Part shown: positions 60,610 through 64,000 of the stretch, piece after piece
Layout of the letters: each line of letters starts with the position of its first letter
How positions within the stretch are numbered: position 1 is the stretch's first letter
Assembly: GCF_011045035.1 (NCBI RefSeq)
Contig: NZ_JAALAA010000022.1
Location: 26,555-90,554, forward strand
From: Nocardioides turkmenicus
Lineage (GTDB): Bacteria; Actinomycetota; Actinomycetes; Propionibacteriales; Nocardioidaceae
Direction: 5' to 3'
Length of the DNA: 64,000 nucleotides
Notes under the pieces: generated by a model
The model's database searches: none
Told to the model about the DNA's origin: nothing
Seen by the model: the letters and a program-made list of their open reading frames with translations, nothing else
Program-made: the position numbers and the translations under genes

Positions 60610-62100
60610 TCAGCCCTCGGTGTCGATGAGGTAGCGACCGTCGTCGTAGACGAGCCCGAGCGTGACCGTGCCGCCGTCGTTGCGGCCGTCCTTCATCGTG
60701 TACTTGTAGGTGTAGGTCACCTGGAGCGGGTCGACGCTGGGGGAGACGGAGACGACACTGGTGCTCGCGACGGAGCCCCACCAGTCGCGATAGCCCTCGA
60801 TCCCGCCGCTGCTGGCCTGGAACGCCGGGGTCAGCATCGAGCTGAACGCGCTGTCGGGGTTGGCGGGAGCGGTCTTGAGATAGTTGCGGATGAACGCGTC
60901 GATGCCCTCGGCGGTCGCGCCGGCGGTCTCGCTTGCCGAAGGGCTCTCGCTCGGGGTCTCGCTGGTGGTCTCCGTGGGTGTCGGCTCCTCCGAAGGCTCC
61001 TCCGACTCCTCGGCCTCGGCAGCGTCCTCGGACTTCTCGGCCGTGGCTTCCGACAGCGGTGAGGCAGAGGCGACCTGCTTCGGCTTCGCGGCCGGCTCGT
61101 CGCCGCGGTTGGCCCAGAGCGCCCCGCCGACCAGCAGCACCAGCGCCACGACGGCGACGAGCACCAGCGGCCACCACCTGCGTCGTCCGGCCGCAGCCGG
61201 CTTCGACGCGATGGCGTGCACCGGCTCCTCAGCCGGAGCCGGAGCCGGCGCCCCGACGGCGGCGAGCGTCTGCGTACGCAGCGCCACCGGCTCCAGTTTC
61301 TCGGCCGCGAGCCGCCCGGCCAGGAAGTCGAGGACGTCCTGAGCCGACCACCGGTCGGCCGGGTCGTAGGCCATGGTGTGCTCGAGCAGGGGCGCGAGCC
61401 GGCCGGCCAGCGGCGTACGCGGCGGGTCCTCGTGCACGACCCGATACAACGTCGCCAGCGCGTTGTCGCCGATCCCGTAGGGAGGCTCGCCGGTCAGCGC
61501 CTGGAAGAGCGTGGCCCCCAGCGACCACATGTCGCTGGCCGGGGTGGCCCGTCCGCCGGTGGCGATCTCCGGAGCCAGGTACGCCGGCGAGCCGGTGACC
61601 TGCCCGGTCTGCGTGGTCTGGGAGTCGACGCCGCGAGCGATCCCGAAGTCGGTCAGCTTCGCCCGCTCGGCGCGGCCGACCACGATGTTGGCGGGCTTCA
61701 CGTCCCGGTGGACGATCCCGGCGGCATGGGCGGCGCGCAGGGCGGAGGCGATCTGACCGATCAGCCGGGCAGCGTCCTCGACGGACAGGGCGCCGTCATC
61801 ACGCACCATGTGGGCGAGGGTCTTCCCCTCGACGTACTCCATCACCAGCCACGGCTTGTCGTCGTCCCGTACGAGATCGAAGACGGCGACCACGTTCGGG
61901 TGCACCAGGCGTGCGGCGAGCCGGGCCTCGCGTTCGACCGCGGCGTCGGAGACGCCGTCGAGCGCGACCAGCTGTTTGAGCGCGACAGAACGTCCCAGCA
62001 CGTCGTCGGTGGCGAGCCAGACGGCCCCCATCGCTCCCCGCCCGAGCTCCCTCTCGAGCCGGTACCTCCCTGCGATCACCCAGGTCCCCTCAAATCTCAA
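60610..62100 (-). CDS. Transmembrane serine/threonine protein kinase (Pkn type)
   Basis: The 496-aa kinase has an N-terminal Hanks-type catalytic domain: GRGAMGAVWLATD glycine loop, K42 in VALKQL, HRDVKPANI (131-139), DFG 151-153, and SPAYLAPEIA. A transmembrane helix (about 312-335) follows, then an acidic/Ser-Thr-rich linker (about 350-400). A small extracytoplasmic domain, NTF2-like in pattern, ends the protein. It probably senses an envelope signal and phosphorylates cell-wall or division proteins; the PBP at 56796 is a possible client by position. It is divergent from tyrS with 113 bp between. Confidence 0.94.
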   Translation of the reverse strand: MRFEGTWVIAGRYRLERELGRGAMGAVWLATDDVLGRSVALKQLVALDGVSDAAVEREARLAARLVHPNVVAVFDLVRDDDKPWLVMEYVEGKTLAHMVRDDGALSVEDAARLIGQIASALRAAHAAGIVHRDVKPANIVVGRAERAKLTDFGIARGVDSQTTQTGQVTGSPAYLAPEIATGGRATPASDMWSLGATLFQALTGEPPYGIGDNALATLYRVVHEDPPRTPLAGRLAPLLEHTMAYDPADRWSAQDVLDFLAGRLAAEKLEPVALRTQTLAAVGAPAPAPAEEPVHAIASKPAAAGRRRWWPLVLVAVVALVLLVGGALWANRGDEPAAKPKQVASASPLSEATAEKSEDAAEAEESEEPSEEPTPTETTSETPSESPSASETAGATAEGIDAFIRNYLKTAPANPDSAFSSMLTPAFQASSGGIEGYRDWWGSVASTSVVSVSPSVDPLQVTYTYKYTMKDGRNDGGTVTLGLVYDDGRYLIDTEG

Positions 62101-62213
62101 ACGCGTTCGCCAGTGGTCAACTCTAGGGGGTATCGCCCACTACCCTTGCTTTCGGGACAACCCGTTCCGGGCCCCGGAAACACCATCTGAGAACGATCTG
62201 AGAAAGGCACCAC

Positions 62214-63485
62214 GTGTCCATCGATCCCACACTCCTCGACGACCTCGAGTGGCGAGGCCTCATCGCCGACTCGACGGACCGCGACGCGCTCCGAGAAGCG
62301 CTGGCCGGCGGGAGTGTGAAGTTCTATATCGGGTTCGACCCCACCGCGCCGAGCCTGCACATGGGCAACCTCCTCCAGATCACCATGGCGATGCGCCTGC
62401 AGCAGGCCGGCCACACGCCCTACGTGCTGGTCGGCGGTGCCACCGGCATGATCGGCGACCCGCGTGACTCCGGCGAGCGCACGCTCAACTCGCCCGAGAC
62501 CGTCAAGGAATGGGTCGGCAAGGTGCGCAGCCAGATCGAGCGCTTCGTCTCGTTCGAGGGCGACACCGCCGCGACGATGGTCAACAACGCCGACTGGACC
62601 GCGTCGCTGTCGGTGATCGACTTCCTCCGCGACATCGGCAAGCACTTCCCGGTCAACCGGATGCTCGCCCGCGACACGGTGAAGAAGCGTCTCGAGGACG
62701 GCATCTCCTACACCGAGTTCTCCTACATCCTGCTGCAGTCCATGGATTACCTGAACCTCTTCCGTACGCACGGGGTCAGCCTCCAGTTCGGTGGCTCGGA
62801 CCAGTGGGGGAACATCACCGGCGGTGTCGAGCTGGTCCGCCGGGTCACCGGCGAGACCGTGCACGCCTTCACCACTCCGCTGATCACGAAGGCCGACGGC
62901 ACCAAGTACGGCAAGACCGAGGGCGGCGCCCTCTGGCTCGACCCCACGATGATGTCGCCCTACGCCTTCCATCAGTTCTGGCTCAACGTCGAGGACGCCA
63001 AGGTGGGGGAGATGCTGCGCGTCTTCACCTTCCTCTCCCACGAGGAGATCGAGAGCCTCGAGGCGCAGCACGCGGAGAAGCCGTTCCTGCGGGTGGCGCA
63101 GAAGGCGCTCGCCGATCACATGACGACCCTCGTCCACGGGGCAGGGGAGACCGAGCAGGCCAAGCAGGCCGCAGCCGCACTCTTCGGCGGCGGCGACCTG
63201 GCAACCCTGAGCAGCACGACGCTGGCCGCCGCGATCACGGAGGCCGGTGCCGTCGAGCTGGAGCGTGGGGAGGAGCTGCCGACGTACGTCGACCTCTTCG
63301 TCGCCGCCGGTCTCGTCTCCTCCAAGGGGGAGGCCCGGCGCACCATCTCCGAGGGCGGTGCGTACGTCAACAACGTCCGCGTCGAGGACGCCGAAGGGTC
63401 GCTCGACGAGAAAGAGTTGCTCGGTGACGGCTGGATCGTCCTGCGCAGGGGCAAGAAGAAGTTCGCCGGCGTACGCCTCAAGTAG
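62214..63485 (+). CDS. tyrS: Tyrosyl-tRNA synthetase
   Basis: This 423-aa class I synthetase charges tRNA-Tyr. HIGH-type motif PSLHMGNLL (49-52) and KMSKS-type KYGKT (231-235) are intact. The tyrosine pocket is in FYIGFDPTAPS, SDQWGNITGG confirms TyrRS, and a C-terminal S4 RNA-binding domain ends the protein (LVSSKGEARRTISEGGAYVN). A GTG start gives the family N-terminus MSIDPTLLDDLEWRGLIADS. A strong terminator follows 14 bp after the stop. Confidence 0.97.
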   Translation: MSIDPTLLDDLEWRGLIADSTDRDALREALAGGSVKFYIGFDPTAPSLHMGNLLQITMAMRLQQAGHTPYVLVGGATGMIGDPRDSGERTLNSPETVKEWVGKVRSQIERFVSFEGDTAATMVNNADWTASLSVIDFLRDIGKHFPVNRMLARDTVKKRLEDGISYTEFSYILLQSMDYLNLFRTHGVSLQFGGSDQWGNITGGVELVRRVTGETVHAFTTPLITKADGTKYGKTEGGALWLDPTMMSPYAFHQFWLNVEDAKVGEMLRVFTFLSHEEIESLEAQHAEKPFLRVAQKALADHMTTLVHGAGETEQAKQAAAALFGGGDLATLSSTTLAAAITEAGAVELERGEELPTYVDLFVAAGLVSSKGEARRTISEGGAYVNNVRVEDAEGSLDEKELLGDGWIVLRRGKKKFAGVRLK

Positions 63486-63499
63486 CCGCTGACCTGCGA

Positions 63500-63539
63500 G
63501 AACGCCCCGACGAAGGCGACTGCCTTCGCCGGGGCGTTC
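63500..63539 (+). terminator. tyrS terminator
   Basis: GAACGCCCCG (63500-63509) pairs with CGGGGCGTTC (63530-63539), enclosing a second stem CGAAGGC/GCCTTCG with loop GACT. It starts 14 bp after the tyrS stop, followed by CTCGATTT. A clear hairpin terminator that separates tyrS from the next transcript. Confidence 0.85.
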
Positions 63540-64000
63540 CTCGATTTGGCAAGCGCGTCATGGAGGCGTAATGTTCATCTGGTCGCCGGGGTGCGGCGGG
63601 AAGCAAGCGCGAGTCTTCGGGCGGGCTTCCGGCCCCTGAGTCGGCCACCCAACACTCTCGAGCATCAGCTCGGTTCAGAGTCTCTGTCAGGTCCTCGGAC
63701 CAGACGATCGAGGCAGCACGAACCGTCGATTGATTGTCTCGTGCTGTGCGGGTGTGGATATTGCTTTATCCGATAAGCGCGAGAATTCGCCGAATTGGAG
63801 ATGAAAGCAGAATCCGATAAAGTCCTCCAGGACGAAGCAGAGAAACAGCTGCTAATCCGGCAGAAAGCGTGAAAGCGCCGAGTTGGAGAAGCGAGAGTGG
63901 CTCTGATAAAGTCTGCGAGGCAGGACCGGCCAGAGGGTCTGGAGCTGGTAAGGAAGCGCGGTTAGCGCCGAATTGCTGAAGCGAAAGAGAGCCTGGTAGG
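63540..64000 (+). promoter_or_regulatory. Leader with tandem promoter-like repeats, probably upstream of an rRNA operon
   Basis: No gene is supported here. Two similar units are seen: TTGGAG (63795-63800), 17 bp, TAAAGT (63818-63823); and TTGGAG (63883-63888), 18 bp, TAAAGT (63907-63912). A third TTGCTG (63973-63978) begins the same pattern at the window edge. Repeated blocks such as GATAAAGTC, GAAAGCGCCG and AGCGCCGAATTG link the units. Lower GC and purine-rich tracts suggest a long untranslated leader. An rRNA operon after tyrS is known in this group, so 16S rRNA may start just beyond 64000. Confidence 0.6.

Noticed and set aside
63546..63776. 76-codon reading after tyrS
   Set aside because: No ribosome site and atypical composition, and it lies in the probable rRNA leader.

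Overview
The window is high-GC chromosomal DNA from an actinomycete. It shows dense coding, many GTG starts, frequent CGTACG-type hexamers, and families typical of Nocardioidaceae and related orders (DUF5709, DUF3817, the GAP family, class E sortase, AnsP-type permease, a tyrS gene placed before an rRNA-type leader). Nocardioides or a close relative is the best guess. No plasmid, prophage, insertion sequence or CRISPR signature was found.

Layout. 1-4.0 kb: partial secreted phosphodiester glycosidase, a nitrilase-fold hydrolase, DNA primase dnaG, tRNA-Asn and a terminator. 4.2-10.5 kb: an AraC regulator and a tightly coupled catabolic operon (nitrilase-fold amidase, DUF2848, HpaB-type flavin monooxygenase, cupin, flavin reductase) followed by an MHS-type transporter. 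10.5-14.3 kb: TetR regulator divergent from an APC permease and a YtcJ-like amidohydrolase. 14.3-18.5 kb: MoxR/DUF58/VWA/HtrA operon on the minus strand, divergent from an OmpR/HisK two-component system (18.6-20.9 kb). 20.9-22.9 kb: DeoR regulator and galT. 22.9-31.4 kb: a stress and redox neighbourhood (DUF5709, hemerythrin, DUF3817, Dps, small membrane proteins, topoisomerase IB, CDGSH protein, haem-oxygenase-like diiron protein, methyltransferase, YbdK-type ligase, EgtC-like amidotransferase). 31.5-32.2 kb: class E sortase.

32.2-35.2 kb is a visibly different patch: lower GC, a HEPN-like protein, an unrecognised Cys-containing protein, and two broken genes. It looks like an old insertion or a decaying region. 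35.3-38.9 kb: a secreted trypsin-like protease, an AnsP-type amino-acid permease with a small membrane protein, and a secreted GH16 glucanase behind a perfect inverted repeat. 38.9-42.0 kb: a BtuFCD-type ABC importer behind a cobalamin riboswitch. 42.0-49.4 kb: a quinone-reductase-like flavoprotein, then a four-gene sugar module (Gfo/Idh/MocA dehydrogenase, DUF993, TIM-barrel isomerase, glycerate kinase) with a LacI operator and two LacI regulators. 49.6-52.4 kb: lutABC for lactate oxidation.

52.4-56.6 kb: lipoprotein, GAP-family membrane protein, NarL-type two-component system, secreted guanyl ribonuclease. 56.8-62.1 kb: bifunctional penicillin-binding protein, double-GNAT acetyltransferase, a CAU-anticodon tRNA, an isolated gvpK and a Ser/Thr kinase. 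62.2-64.0 kb: tyrS, its terminator, and a leader with tandem promoter-like repeats that probably precedes an rRNA operon just outside the window.

The strongest candidates for undescribed biology are the minus-strand operon YbdK-methyltransferase-diiron protein-CDGSH-topoisomerase IB facing an EgtC-like gene (26.5-31.4 kb), the HpaB/DUF2848/amidase operon (5.2-10.5 kb), and the DUF993 sugar module (42.9-48.3 kb).
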